DNA of 64,000 bases from Pseudomonas sp. EpS/L25 (GTDB lineage: Bacteria > Pseudomonadota > Gammaproteobacteria > Pseudomonadales > Pseudomonadaceae), in the NCBI RefSeq assembly GCF_001512295.1, contig NZ_LNUP01000011.1, positions 937,781 through 1,001,780 of the forward strand. Reading direction: 5' to 3'. The position numbers and the translations under genes are program-made. Below the pieces are notes generated by a model. It was not told where the DNA came from and did not search any database. It saw only the letters and a program-made list of their open reading frames with translations. This document shows positions 1 to 8,731 of this stretch, in pieces; positions within the stretch are counted from its first letter, which is position 1; every line of letters starts with the position of its first letter.

Positions 1-57
1 TCCGGCATGATGAACCCACACCGGGTGCCCAAACGCATCCGCCCTCCTCCCTGCACT

Positions 58-70
58 TTACTGGTGCGAA
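58..70. promoter_or_regulatory. Candidate XRE operator half-match upstream of its own gene
   Basis: TTACTGGTGCGAA resembles the TTCACTGGTGAA palindrome repeated downstream of this regulator gene at 706-737 and 863-874. It lies about 20 nt before the start codon, which would suit autoregulation. The right arm is imperfect, so this is the weakest of the four copies. Confidence 0.4.
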
Positions 71-91
71 TTTTTTATTCTCAAAACTAAA

Positions 92-694
92 ATGATGCAA
101 GAATCCCCGAGTCGTGAGCCACGCCTGAAGATCGAGCAGTACATAGGTATCCAGATTCGCCGCCAGCGCCAGGACCAGGGGCTGAAAACCGCTGACGTGG
201 CGCGCATGGCCGGTATCAGCCAGGGCATGCTGAGCAAGATCGAGAACGCCCAGGTCTCCACCAGCCTGGAAACCCTCGGCCGCCTGTGCGATACCCTGGG
301 GCTGCCGCTGTCGCGGCTATTCAGCCAGTACGACCAGCAGGAACGCGATGCCCTGCTGGTCAAGGCAGGTGAAGGCCTTGAGGTGGTACGCCGGGGAACC
401 GACAAGGGACACACCTATCATCTGCTCAATCATTCCCGTGGGCCGAAGAAGAGCCTGGAGGCCTATCTGGTCTCGATGGACGACGCCAGCGAGGAGTTCC
501 CCACCTTTTCCCATCCCGGCACCGAGTTCATCCACCTGCTCGAAGGCAGCCTGGTCTATCGCCATGGCAACCACCTCTATGAGATGGGCCCGGGCGACAG
601 CCTCACCTTCGACAGCGACATCCCCCATGGTCCGGAGCGACTGAACCAGGTGCCGATCAAGCTCCTGTCGATCATGACCTTCAAGGACGACTAG
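92..694 (+). CDS. XRE-family regulator with C-terminal cupin domain
   Basis: A 200-residue protein with an N-terminal helix-turn-helix (residues about 17-70, containing VARMAGISQGMLSKIENAQ) and a C-terminal cupin_2 barrel (about 125-197, containing HPGTEFIHLLEGSLVY and the HGPERL turn). This architecture is known for soluble repressors or activators that sense small metabolites. It lies immediately upstream of purU-folD-sox on the same strand. Palindromes TTCACTGGTGAA occur before and after the gene, so it probably controls the sarcosine operon and perhaps itself. Tandem ATGs at 92 and 95 give start ambiguity; no strong ribosome binding site is visible. The effector is not deducible; sarcosine or betaine is an inference from context. 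Confidence 0.88.
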   Translation: MMQESPSREPRLKIEQYIGIQIRRQRQDQGLKTADVARMAGISQGMLSKIENAQVSTSLETLGRLCDTLGLPLSRLFSQYDQQERDALLVKAGEGLEVVRRGTDKGHTYHLLNHSRGPKKSLEAYLVSMDDASEEFPTFSHPGTEFIHLLEGSLVYRHGNHLYEMGPGDSLTFDSDIPHGPERLNQVPIKLLSIMTFKDD

Positions 695-705
695 GCCGCG
701 GGTGC

Positions 706-737
706 TTCACTGGTGAAAGGGGATTTCACCAGTGAAA
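706..737. promoter_or_regulatory. Pair of inverted TTCACTGGTGAA operators before purU
   Basis: TTCACTGGTGAAA (706-718) and TTTCACCAGTGAAA (724-737) are near-palindromes and reverse complements of one another. They sit between the XRE gene and purU. A third copy, CCACTGGTGAAA, is at 863-874, about 14 nt before the purU start. The repetition around an adjacent regulator gene is the basis for calling operators; the protein partner is inferred. Confidence 0.65.
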
Positions 738-862
738 ACCACCTGATAACTGACAGGAAATTTTTATTACTCGACTCTGGACGAGCGTCTGAGCTTGCCC
801 TATAAAAGCATCCGTGAATTTTATATTCCCAACAGGAAATAACGCAGCAGCGAAATCTTCCT

Positions 863-874
863 CCACTGGTGAAA
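863..874. promoter_or_regulatory. Third CACTGGTGAAA operator copy at the purU start
   Basis: CCACTGGTGAAA overlaps the region just upstream of the purU ATG at 888, a position where a bound repressor would block transcription or initiation. It shares the core CACTGGTGAAA with the pair at 706-737. Confidence 0.5.
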
Positions 875-887
875 TCCGGACGCGCAC

Positions 888-1751
888 ATGCAAACCTCGC
901 CTACCTACATCCTCAATGTCAGTTGCCCGGCTACCTCGGGCATCGTAGCCGCCGTCAGCACCTACCTCGCTCGCAACGACTGCTACATCGCCGAGATGGC
1001 GCAGTTCGACGACGATTTCACCGAGCGCTTCTTCATGCGCACGGTGTTCCGCTTCAACCCCGGCGCCAGCACCGGCATAGAGGCACTGCGCGATGGCTTC
1101 GGCGTGGTGGCGGATGACTTCGACATGCAGTGGGAGCTGTACAGCACCGCTCGCCCCACCCGGGTGCTGCTGATGGTGAGCAAGTTCGATCACTGCCTAG
1201 CGGACCTGCTCTACCGCCACCAGAAAGGCGAGTTGCCGATGGAGATCACCGCCATCGTCTCCAATCACCTGGACTTGCGTCCCATGGCCGAACGAGAGGG
1301 CATCCGCTTCGTCTATCTGCCGGTGACCAAGGAGACCAAGCGCCAGCAGGAACTCGAACTGCTGCGCCTGGTGGAGGAAACCGGGACCGAGCTGGTGGTG
1401 CTGGCGCGCTACATGCAGATCCTCTCGGACGAGCTGTGCAAGGCGCTCGCCGGGCGCGCCATCAACATCCACCATTCCTTCCTGCCCGGCTTCAAGGGCG
1501 CCAAGCCCTACCACCAGGCCTTCGAGCGCGGTGTCAAGCTGATCGGGGTCACCGCCCACTACGTGACCTCGGACCTCGACGAGGGCCCGATCATCGAGCA
1601 GGAGGTGCAACGGGTCGACCACGGCTATCGTCCCGAAGACCTGGTCGCCATCGGCCGGGATACCGAGACGGTCGCCCTGTACAAGGCGGTGAAGTACCAC
1701 ATCGAGCGGCGGCTGTTCCTCAATGGCAATCGCGTGGTGGTGTTTCGATGA
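888..1751 (+). CDS. purU: Formyltetrahydrofolate deformylase
   Basis: PurU hydrolyses 10-formyl-THF to formate and free THF in the cytosol. The 287-residue protein has an N-terminal ACT domain (about 7-88) and a C-terminal formyltransferase-fold domain (about 90-280). The family's catalytic Asn-His-Asp can be seen at Asn193 and His195 in NIHHSFLPG and Asp231 in DEGPII. It overlaps folD by 4 nt (ATGA), so the two are translationally coupled. Placed before sarcosine oxidase genes, it recycles THF loaded by demethylation, rather than serving purine balance as in E. coli. Normal length for the family. Confidence 0.96.
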   Translation: MQTSPTYILNVSCPATSGIVAAVSTYLARNDCYIAEMAQFDDDFTERFFMRTVFRFNPGASTGIEALRDGFGVVADDFDMQWELYSTARPTRVLLMVSKFDHCLADLLYRHQKGELPMEITAIVSNHLDLRPMAEREGIRFVYLPVTKETKRQQELELLRLVEETGTELVVLARYMQILSDELCKALAGRAINIHHSFLPGFKGAKPYHQAFERGVKLIGVTAHYVTSDLDEGPIIEQEVQRVDHGYRPEDLVAIGRDTETVALYKAVKYHIERRLFLNGNRVVVFR

Positions 1752-2620
1752 GCGCCCGGCTGATCGACGGCAAGGCCGCCGCCGCCCGCCTGCTGCAACG
1801 GGTCGAGCTGGATGTGGCCGAACTGCGCGAACGCGGTATCCATCCCGCCTTGGCAGTGATCCTGGTGGGCAGCGATCCGGCCAGCCAGGTGTACGTGCGC
1901 AACAAGATCCGCCGCGCCGCCGAGGTGGGTATTCGCTCCCTCAGCCATGAATTGCCGGCGGATCTTGAGCAGACCGAATTGCTCGGCCTGATCGCCACGC
2001 TCAATGCCGATCCCGAGGTGCACGGCATCCTGGTGCAGCTGCCGCTGCCGCCGCAGATCGACGAGGCCGCGGTGATCCAGGCCATCCGCCCGGACAAGGA
2101 CGTCGACGGCTTCCATCGCGAGAACGTCGGTGCCCTGGCCCTCGGCCAACCGGGCCTGGTGCCCTGCACCCCGGCCGGCTGCCTGCGGCTGCTGCAGGAC
2201 CAGCTGGGCGATCTCGCCGGACGCCATGCGGTGGTGGTCGGCCGCTCAAATATCGTCGGCAAGCCGATGGCCGCGCTGCTGCTGCAGGCGCACTGCACCG
2301 TGACCCTGGTCCATTCGCGCAGCCGCGACGCCGCCGTGCTCTGCCGCCAGGCCGACATCCTGGTGGCCGCGGCCGGCCAGCCCGGCCTGATCACCGCGGA
2401 ATGGGTCAAGCCCGGCGCGGTGGTCATCGACGTCGGCATCAATCGCGTCGAGCACGAAGGCGGCGCCCGGCTGGTGGGCGATGTCGCTCCTGCGGTGGCG
2501 GACATTGCCGGTGCCCTCACCCCGGTACCGGGCGGGGTCGGGCCCATGACCATCGCCTTGCTCCTGCACAACACCCTGAGCGCCGCCCAGCGCCAGCATC
2601 CCCACGCCGTCGCGACCTGA
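1748..2620 (+). CDS. folD: Methylene-THF dehydrogenase/cyclohydrolase
   Basis: Bifunctional NADP-dependent enzyme converting 5,10-methylene-THF through methenyl-THF to 10-formyl-THF. The reading frame is open far upstream, but the ATG at 1748 overlapping the purU stop gives the canonical 290-residue protein. Visible signatures are the catalytic Tyr49/Lys53 in [15 protein letters not shown], the NADP loop [14 protein letters not shown] and the C-terminal [10 protein letters not shown]. The protein links the methylene-THF produced by SoxA to PurU. It is probably a second, pathway-dedicated copy beside a housekeeping folD elsewhere in the genome; that last point is inference. Confidence 0.95.
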   Translation: MSARLIDGKAAAARLLQRVELDVAELRERGIHPALAVILVGSDPASQVYVRNKIRRAAEVGIRSLSHELPADLEQTELLGLIATLNADPEVHGILVQLPLPPQIDEAAVIQAIRPDKDVDGFHRENVGALALGQPGLVPCTPAGCLRLLQDQLGDLAGRHAVVVGRSNIVGKPMAALLLQAHCTVTLVHSRSRDAAVLCRQADILVAAAGQPGLITAEWVKPGAVVIDVGINRVEHEGGARLVGDVAPAVADIAGALTPVPGGVGPMTIALLLHNTLSAAQRQHPHAVAT

Positions 2621-2633
2621 CCGGGAGCCCATC

Positions 2634-3875
2634 ATGCCTTTCAGCCTGTTGAAATACGGCCTGTCCGCCGAGTATCCGGTGGAGGTCGATCTGCCGCCGC
2701 CGAAGGAGCTCAAGCCGAGCTACGACGTGGTCATCATCGGTGGCGGCGGCCATGGCCTGGCCACCGCCTACTACCTGGCCAAGTACCACGGCATCACCAA
2801 TGTCGCGGTGCTGGAGAAGGCCTACCTCGGCGGCGGCAACACCGCGCGGAACACCGCGGTGATCCGCTCCAACTACCTGACCAGCGAGGGGGTGAAGTTC
2901 TACGTCGAGTCGGTGCGGCTGTTCAAGGAGCTGTCCAACGAATTCGACTTCAACATCATGTATTCGGAACGCGGCCAACTGACCCTGGCGCATACCGACG
3001 CCACGGTGCGCGCCTTCCGCCAGCGCGCCGAAGTCAACAAGCACTTCGGCGGGCGCACCGAATTGATCGACCGCCAGCAGATCCGCGAACTGGTGCCCTG
3101 CCTCAACCTCGATCCCGGCCACCTGCCGGTGCTCGCCGGACTCTGGCACATCGATGGCGCCACCGCCCGTCACGACGCCGTGGCCTGGGGCTACGCCAAG
3201 CAGGCGGCCAAGCGCGGCGTTGAGATCCACCAGTTGACCGAGGTACAGGACTTCGTGGTGGAGAATGGCCGGATCGCCGCCATCAAGACCAATCGCGGCA
3301 CGGTGCGCTGCGGCTGCGCGGTGCAGGCGGTGGCCGGTACCAGCTCGCTGCTGATGAACAAGCTGGGTATCCGCGCCCCGCTGCACACCTATCCGCTCCA
3401 GGCCATGGTCACCCAGCCATTCAAGCCCTTCCTCGATCCCCTGGTGAGCTCCAGTGCCCTGCACTGCTACGTGCAGCAGACCAGTCGTGGCGAGATCGTC
3501 TTCGGCGGTGGTTCCGATCCCTATCCGCTGTACCACACCCGCTCGACCCTGGAACTCAAGGAAAGCCTGCTGGCCCACGCCATCGAGATGTTCCCCTTCA
3601 TGGCCAACGCCAAGCTGATGCGCCAATGGGCAGGGATGACCGACATGACCCCGGACTACAGCCCGCTGATGGGCCTGTCGCCCATCGACGGCTACTACCT
3701 GGATGCCGGCTGGGGCACCTGGGGCTTCAAGGCCACGCCGATCTGCGGCAAGACCATGGCCGAACTGGTAGCCAGCGGCGGACGGGTACCCGAGCTCATC
3801 GCCCCCTTCGGCCTGGATAGATTCAGCCGCTTCCAGCAGGTCAACGAGATGGGCGCCACCGCGGCCAGTCATTAG
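2634..3875 (+). CDS. soxB: Heterotetrameric sarcosine oxidase, beta subunit
   Basis: Beta subunit (413 residues) of the alpha-beta-gamma-delta sarcosine oxidase, which oxidises sarcosine to glycine with O2 and yields H2O2 and methylene-THF. The DAO fold carries an N-terminal FAD-binding GGGGHG at 36-41, followed by LEKAYLGGGNTARNT. His172 (LWHIDG) or His180 (TARHD) is in the region where the family attaches FMN covalently. The coding region follows folD by 13 nt. Its TAG stop straddles the end of an inserted repeat: T and A come from the target site and G from the element. Without the insertion the gene would end in TAA. Confidence 0.95.
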   Translation: MPFSLLKYGLSAEYPVEVDLPPPKELKPSYDVVIIGGGGHGLATAYYLAKYHGITNVAVLEKAYLGGGNTARNTAVIRSNYLTSEGVKFYVESVRLFKELSNEFDFNIMYSERGQLTLAHTDATVRAFRQRAEVNKHFGGRTELIDRQQIRELVPCLNLDPGHLPVLAGLWHIDGATARHDAVAWGYAKQAAKRGVEIHQLTEVQDFVVENGRIAAIKTNRGTVRCGCAVQAVAGTSSLLMNKLGIRAPLHTYPLQAMVTQPFKPFLDPLVSSSALHCYVQQTSRGEIVFGGGSDPYPLYHTRSTLELKESLLAHAIEMFPFMANAKLMRQWAGMTDMTPDYSPLMGLSPIDGYYLDAGWGTWGFKATPICGKTMAELVASGGRVPELIAPFGLDRFSRFQQVNEMGATAASH

Positions 3876-4031
3876 TTCTGTACGAAAAGTCGCCGAGCGA
3901 AGGTCAGGCGAGGCGGAAAACGCTGAGGAAGCGGATCGGACCCGCGCTCGGGTTTACGAGCGGTAAACGAGCATTCCGAAGCGTTTTCCAACGCAGCATC
4001 ACCGATGCGCAGGCAGTTTTCGTACAGAACC
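3875..4031. mobile_element. MITE-like element with 14-bp perfect terminal inverted repeats (copy 1)
   Basis: The ends GTTCTGTACGAAAA (3875-3888) and TTTTCGTACAGAAC (4017-4030) are perfect inverted repeats, and the interior is an imperfect long palindrome (GGAAAACGCT / AGCGTTTTCC arms). A TA dinucleotide flanks each side (3873-3874 and 4032-4033), the target duplication expected for IS630/Tc1-mariner-type transposition. No open frame inside could encode a transposase, so movement would need one in trans. Removing the element restores a TAA stop for soxB directly followed by AGGAGC, the soxD ribosome binding site. The family assignment is inferred from the TA duplication. Confidence 0.85.
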
Positions 4032-4044
4032 TAAAGGAGCAGTC

Positions 4045-4341
4045 ATGAAAATCCTCACCTGCCCGCTCAACGGGCCGCGCAACATCAGCGAATTCACCTA
4101 CGGCGGCGAACTCAAGGCCATGCCCGATCCCAAGGCCTGCAGCACGGCCGAGTGGGCCGACTACGTGTTCAATTGCGAGAACCACCGCGGCGTGGTCACC
4201 GAGTGGTGGCTGCACAACGCCTCCAGCTACTGGTTCCTCGCCGAGCGCCATACCGGTACCGACGAGGTACTGCGCACCTTCGATCCCCGCGAGCTGTTCT
4301 CCCAGCGGGTCGACTTCACCGTTTCGGAGGTCCGCCCATGA
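4045..4341 (+). CDS. soxD: Sarcosine oxidase, delta subunit
   Basis: Small subunit (98 residues) of heterotetrameric sarcosine oxidase, with the family hallmarks FTYGGE near the N-terminus and the YWFLAERH / FDPRELFSQRVDF segment at the end. The family normally binds zinc through an N-terminal CPxCG pair. Here the segment reads CPLNGPRN, so the second cysteine is missing; Cys6 and a later Cys-x-x-His remain. An AGGAGC ribosome binding site precedes the ATG. It overlaps soxA by 4 nt (ATGA). The preceding 169 nt are mostly the inserted repeat. Confidence 0.93.
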   Translation: MKILTCPLNGPRNISEFTYGGELKAMPDPKACSTAEWADYVFNCENHRGVVTEWWLHNASSYWFLAERHTGTDEVLRTFDPRELFSQRVDFTVSEVRP

Positions 4342-7241
4342 ACCGCCTCCCCGCCCCCATGGGGCTGCTGATCGACCGCAACCGCCCGCTCGCCTTCAAC
4401 TTCGAAGATCAGAGCTACCAGGGCTATGCCGGCGATACCCTGGCCAGCGCCCTGCTCGGCGAGGGTCGCTGGCTGCTGTCGCGCTCCTTCAAGTACCACC
4501 GCCCCCGCGGGCCCCTGACCCTGGCCGGCCAGGACGCCAACACCCTGGTGCAGTTGCCGGACGAACCCAATGTGCTGGCGGATGAACTACCGCTGCGCGA
4601 AGGTTTGGCTGCCCGCGCGCAGAACGTCAGCGGCAGCCTCGACCGCGACCGCGACGCCCTGCTCGGCAAGTTCTCCAAGTTCATGCCGGTGGGCTTCTAC
4701 TACCGCGCCTTCTACAAACCCAAGGGCATGTGGAAACGCTGGGAGCCGCTGATCCGCAAGAAGGCCGGCCTCGGCGTGCTCGACCTGAATTTCATCCCCA
4801 CCTACCACGACAAGGCCTATCTGTTCTGCGACGTGGCGGTGATCGGCGCTGGACCCGCCGGTCTCGCCGCCGCTCTGGCCGCGGCCCAGGGCGGTGCCGA
4901 GGTGCTGCTCATCGAACAGCAGCCACTGCTTGGCGGCGCCCTGGCCTGGGGCCGCTTCGGCCTCGACGCCGGCCAGGGCGAAGGCCTGCGCGAGGAGCTG
5001 GTGGCGGCGGTACGCGCCGAGCCACGCATCCGGGTGCTGGATACCGCGGTGTGCAACGGCTGGTTCGCCGACCATTACCTGCCGGTCATCCAGGGCAAGC
5101 GGATGTTCAAGGTCAGGGCGCGACAGACCGTCCTCGCCAGTGGTGCCTTCGACCAGCCGGTGATCTTCCGCAACAACGACCTGCCCGGCATCCTGCTGAC
5201 CAGCGCCGCCCAGCGCCTGATGCGTCTCTATGGCGTACGACCCGGCCGCCGCGCCGTGGTTCTGGCCGGCAACGACGACGGCTATCTGGCGGCCCTCGAC
5301 CTGCAGGAGCAAGGCGTCGCGGTCGCCGCGCTGCTCGATCTGCGCGCGGCGCCGCGGGATGCCCAGTTGCTGCAGGCGGTAAGCGAACGCGGCATTCCCG
5401 TGCACCTGGGCCATACGGTGTACGAGGCCCACGCCGATGCCGATGGCCGCCACCTGGCCCGGGTCGACGTCCGGCCCATCATCGGCCAGGGTCAGGTCGG
5501 CCCCACCGGCCCGACCCTGGACTGCGACCTGCTGTGCATGTCGGCCGGCTACATGCCGGTCTACCAACTGGCCTGCCAGGCCGGTGGCACCCTGGGCTAC
5601 GTCGACGACCAGGCCGCCTTCAGCCTCGGCGACCTGCCGCGCGGCCTGCACCTGGCCGGCTCGGTCAATGGCCGCCATGCGCTGGAACGAGTGCTGGCCG
5701 ATGGCCGTGCCGCCGCAGCCAAGGCCCTGGCCGAACTGGACCTCGCTCCGTTCGCCACCGAGCACACCCAGGCCGACGACCATCAGGTCAACTTTCCCTG
5801 GCCGATGTTCGCCCACCCCCAGGGCAAGGAATTCGTCGACTTCGACGAGGACCTGCAGATCGCCGACATCGTCAACGCCACCCGCCACGGCTATCGCGAC
5901 GTCCAGCTGGTCAAGCGCTTCTCCACCGTCGGCATGGGCCCGTCCCAGGGTCGCCATTCGGCGCTGCCCACCGCGCGCCTGGTGGCCGCTGCCACGGCAC
6001 GCAGCGTCAGCGATACCGGGGTGACCACCGCGCGCCCACCCTTCACCGCGGAAAAGCTCGCTCACGTCGCCGGTCGCGCCTTCGATCCCTATCGGCGCAC
6101 GGCCATGCACCGCCGCCACCTGGAACTGGGCGCCAGCCTGATGCCGGCAGGTGCCTGGCAACGGCCGGCCTTCTATGGCCCGGCCAGCGAGCGCCAACGC
6201 TGCATCCAGGCCGAGGTCCGCCAGGTCCGCGACGGCGTGGGGCTGATCGACGTCTCCACCCTGGGCGGTCTCGACGTGCGCGGTCCCGATGCCGCCGAGT
6301 TGCTGGAGCGGGTCTATACCTTCGGCTTTCGCAAACTGCCCGTGGGGCGCACCCGCTATGCGCTGATGACCGCCGAGGACGGCGTGGTGATCGACGATGG
6401 CGTGGCCGCGCGCCTGGGCGAGCAGCACTTCTACGTTTCGGCCACCACCAGTGGTGTCGATCGCGTCTATCGCAGCCTGCTCAAGTGGAACGCCCAGTGG
6501 CGCCTGGATGTGGACATCGCCAACGTCAGCGCCGCCTTCGCCGCCGTCAACCTCGCTGGCCCCCGCTCGCGGGAGGTCCTGCAACCGCTGTGTCCGGAGC
6601 TGGATCTGTCGGCGGCAGCCTTCCCCTATCTCGCCGTACGCGAGGGCCGGGTCGCCAGGATTCCCGCGCGGCTGTTGCGGGTCGGCTTCGTCGGCGAGCT
6701 GGGCTATGAGATCCATGTGCCGGCACGCTTCGGCGAACGGCTCTGGGATGCGCTGATGGAGGCCGGGGCCAGTGCTGGCATCCGCCCCTTCGGCGTGGAG
6801 GCCCAACGCCTGCTGCGGCTGGAGAAGGGCCATGTGATCATCGGCCAGGACACCGACGGCATGACCCATCCGGCCGAGATCGACATGGGCTGGGCCATCG
6901 GCCGCCAGAAGCCCTTCTTCGTCGGCCAGAAGTCCATCGAGATATTGGAAAGCCAGCCACTGCGCCGCAAGCTGGTCGGCTTCACCCTGCCGGCGACCGC
7001 GAGCCAACCGCTGGAAGGCCACCTGGTGCTGCGCGGCGACGATATCTCTGGCAACGTCACGTCCTGTGAATTCTCCCCCACCCTGGGCTGCATCGTCGGC
7101 CTGGCCTATGCCGGCGCCGATCAGGCCGAGCCCGGCACGACCATCACCATCCGCGTCGAAGGGGGCGAGATCGTCCAGGCCACGGTGGCGCGACTGCCCT
7201 TCTACGATCCCCAGAGCCAACGCCAGGAGGTGGGCGCATGA
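4338..7241 (+). CDS. soxA: Sarcosine oxidase, alpha subunit
   Basis: Large subunit (967 residues). The N-terminal 100 residues resemble a ferredoxin-like domain (SRSFKYHRPRGPLTL). A NAD-binding Rossmann segment follows at about 165-200 (VAVIGAGPAGLAAALAAAQ). The C-terminal third is an aminomethyltransferase (GCV_T) domain, which transfers the sarcosine methyl group to THF. The start was placed at the ATG overlapping the soxD stop, although the frame is open further upstream. It overlaps soxG by 4 nt. Its C1 product feeds FolD and PurU encoded just upstream. Full length for the family. Confidence 0.95.
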   Translation: MNRLPAPMGLLIDRNRPLAFNFEDQSYQGYAGDTLASALLGEGRWLLSRSFKYHRPRGPLTLAGQDANTLVQLPDEPNVLADELPLREGLAARAQNVSGSLDRDRDALLGKFSKFMPVGFYYRAFYKPKGMWKRWEPLIRKKAGLGVLDLNFIPTYHDKAYLFCDVAVIGAGPAGLAAALAAAQGGAEVLLIEQQPLLGGALAWGRFGLDAGQGEGLREELVAAVRAEPRIRVLDTAVCNGWFADHYLPVIQGKRMFKVRARQTVLASGAFDQPVIFRNNDLPGILLTSAAQRLMRLYGVRPGRRAVVLAGNDDGYLAALDLQEQGVAVAALLDLRAAPRDAQLLQAVSERGIPVHLGHTVYEAHADADGRHLARVDVRPIIGQGQVGPTGPTLDCDLLCMSAGYMPVYQLACQAGGTLGYVDDQAAFSLGDLPRGLHLAGSVNGRHALERVLADGRAAAAKALAELDLAPFATEHTQADDHQVNFPWPMFAHPQGKEFVDFDEDLQIADIVNATRHGYRDVQLVKRFSTVGMGPSQGRHSALPTARLVAAATARSVSDTGVTTARPPFTAEKLAHVAGRAFDPYRRTAMHRRHLELGASLMPAGAWQRPAFYGPASERQRCIQAEVRQVRDGVGLIDVSTLGGLDVRGPDAAELLERVYTFGFRKLPVGRTRYALMTAEDGVVIDDGVAARLGEQHFYVSATTSGVDRVYRSLLKWNAQWRLDVDIANVSAAFAAVNLAGPRSREVLQPLCPELDLSAAAFPYLAVREGRVARIPARLLRVGFVGELGYEIHVPARFGERLWDALMEAGASAGIRPFGVEAQRLLRLEKGHVIIGQDTDGMTHPAEIDMGWAIGRQKPFFVGQKSIEILESQPLRRKLVGFTLPATASQPLEGHLVLRGDDISGNVTSCEFSPTLGCIVGLAYAGADQAEPGTTITIRVEGGEIVQATVARLPFYDPQSQRQEVGA

Positions 7242-7927
7242 AGCTGAATCCCATGGAGTTCGACGAACGCAGTCCGCTGGCAGAACTGCAGCTCGATACC
7301 CCCGTATTGCAGCATCAGAGGCGGATCTTCGCCGCACGCCTGAGCGAGGGCGAAGAAGCGGCGCTGCTGCAGCGCGGCGGCCTGGCCGATCTGAGCAACC
7401 TGCCGCGCTTCGGCCTGCGCGGCGCGGCCGCGGCCGGCTACCTGCAGGGCCAGGGCTATGTGCTGCCGGACCGCCCCAACCAGGCGCTGCGCCAGGCCGC
7501 CGGGGAATGGGTGCTGCGGCTGTCGCAAAGCGAGTACCTGCTGCTCGGTGCCCTGGCCGATGGCGGTGCCAGGGTAGCCGCCCTGGAAGCGGCCGGGGGA
7601 GACCTCGGCCCCGGCTGCTACCCGCTGCCGCGCCAGGACTCCCACGCCTGGCTGATCCTCACCGGGACCCAGTTGCCCGCGCTATTCGCCAAGCTGTGCG
7701 GCGTGGATCTGGGCAAGCCCTTCGCCGTGGGCGATGTGGTGCAGACCTCGGTGGCCCGGCTCAACGCCATCCTGCTCAATGCCGGTGACGGTAGCCTGCC
7801 GCATTTCCACCTGCTCTGCGACCGCGCCAGCGCCCACTACCTCTGGCATGTGCTGCTGGATGCCCTGGAGGAGTTCGACGGCGGTGCCCTGGGCGTCGCG
7901 GTGCTACTGGAGGCAGGCGTCCCATGA
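7238..7927 (+). CDS. soxG: Sarcosine oxidase, gamma subunit
   Basis: The 229-residue SoxG-family subunit of heterotetrameric sarcosine oxidase, whose fold resembles part of a GcvT domain. It is recognised by position (last of soxBDAG, 4-nt overlap with soxA), by length, and by the N-terminal segment LADLSNLPRFGLRG followed by a central SQSEYLLLG typical of the family. It overlaps the downstream regulator by 4 nt, so that regulator is probably co-translated with the enzyme. Confidence 0.9.
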   Translation: MKLNPMEFDERSPLAELQLDTPVLQHQRRIFAARLSEGEEAALLQRGGLADLSNLPRFGLRGAAAAGYLQGQGYVLPDRPNQALRQAAGEWVLRLSQSEYLLLGALADGGARVAALEAAGGDLGPGCYPLPRQDSHAWLILTGTQLPALFAKLCGVDLGKPFAVGDVVQTSVARLNAILLNAGDGSLPHFHLLCDRASAHYLWHVLLDALEEFDGGALGVAVLLEAGVP

Positions 7928-8718
7928 CCCCAGCCGCTGCGGCATCGGTCGATAGTGACGGCGACTATCGGGTGCCCGCCCTGCTGCGTGGTCTGCGGGT
8001 GTTGGAGCTGTTCGGGGCGGAGCGGCGCCTGCTGAGCCTGCAGGAGATCGCCGACGGACTCGGCGGCTCGACCTCGTCGGTCTATCGCATCGTCATGACC
8101 CTCACCGAACTGGGCTATCTGGAGCGTCAGTCCAAGACCGAATATGGCCTGGGCATCAAGGTGATCAGCCAGGGCTTCGCCTATCTGGCCAGCCGCGACC
8201 TGGTGGACATCGCCCAGCCCCACATGGAGCGGCTGCGCGATGTCACCTCGCTGTCCTGCCACCTGGGCGTACGGGATCGCACCGAGGTGGTCTATCTCTA
8301 CCGCGCCATGGCCAGCCAGCGGTTGACGGTGAACGTCCCAGTGGGCACCCGGTTACCCTGTACCCGCACCGCCCTGGGCCGAGTGCTGCTCGGCGGGCTC
8401 GATGCCGAGGCCCTGAGCGCCCTCTATCAGCACGAGCGCCTGGACGACCAGCCGCCACCCGCGCCCCGCACCCTGCCGGAACTGCTGCGCCTGGTCGAGG
8501 AAGACCGCCGCCTGGGTTGGGTACTGCACCGCTCCGATTACTCCACCGCCATCGCTACCGGCATCCGCGATCACCGCGACCAGTTGGTGGCGGCCCTCAA
8601 CGTCTCCGGGCCCGATGCCGTGATGGATGCTCCGGGAACACAGGAATGGGTTGGGGCGATGTTGGCGGAAACGGCCGGGCGGATTGCAGGGGAACTTGGG
8701 TATCGGGTAGCTAGTTGA
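7924..8718 (+). CDS. IclR-family transcriptional regulator
   Basis: A 264-residue protein with an N-terminal winged helix (about 18-75; LLSLQEIADGLGGSTSSVYRIV) and an IclR effector-binding domain (about 90-258; SCHLGVRDRTEVVYLYR, then LPCTRTALGRVLLGGL). IclR proteins sense small organic acids and repress or activate catabolic operons. As the last gene of the sox operon, joined to soxG by ATGA, it could regulate the same operon in addition to the XRE protein at the front, or a separate locus for upstream methylamine substrates. Target unknown. Confidence 0.9.
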   Translation: MTPAAAASVDSDGDYRVPALLRGLRVLELFGAERRLLSLQEIADGLGGSTSSVYRIVMTLTELGYLERQSKTEYGLGIKVISQGFAYLASRDLVDIAQPHMERLRDVTSLSCHLGVRDRTEVVYLYRAMASQRLTVNVPVGTRLPCTRTALGRVLLGGLDAEALSALYQHERLDDQPPPAPRTLPELLRLVEEDRRLGWVLHRSDYSTAIATGIRDHRDQLVAALNVSGPDAVMDAPGTQEWVGAMLAETAGRIAGELGYRVAS

Positions 8719-8731
8719 GGCTGCTGGTCAG

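Noticed and set aside
4152-4337. Upstream extension of the soxA frame
   Set aside because: It overlaps soxD almost entirely; the ATG at 4338 in the ATGA overlap gives the normal N-terminus.
4587-7337. 916-codon minus-strand frame
   Set aside because: Antisense of soxA; the plus strand has clear Rossmann and GCV_T domains.
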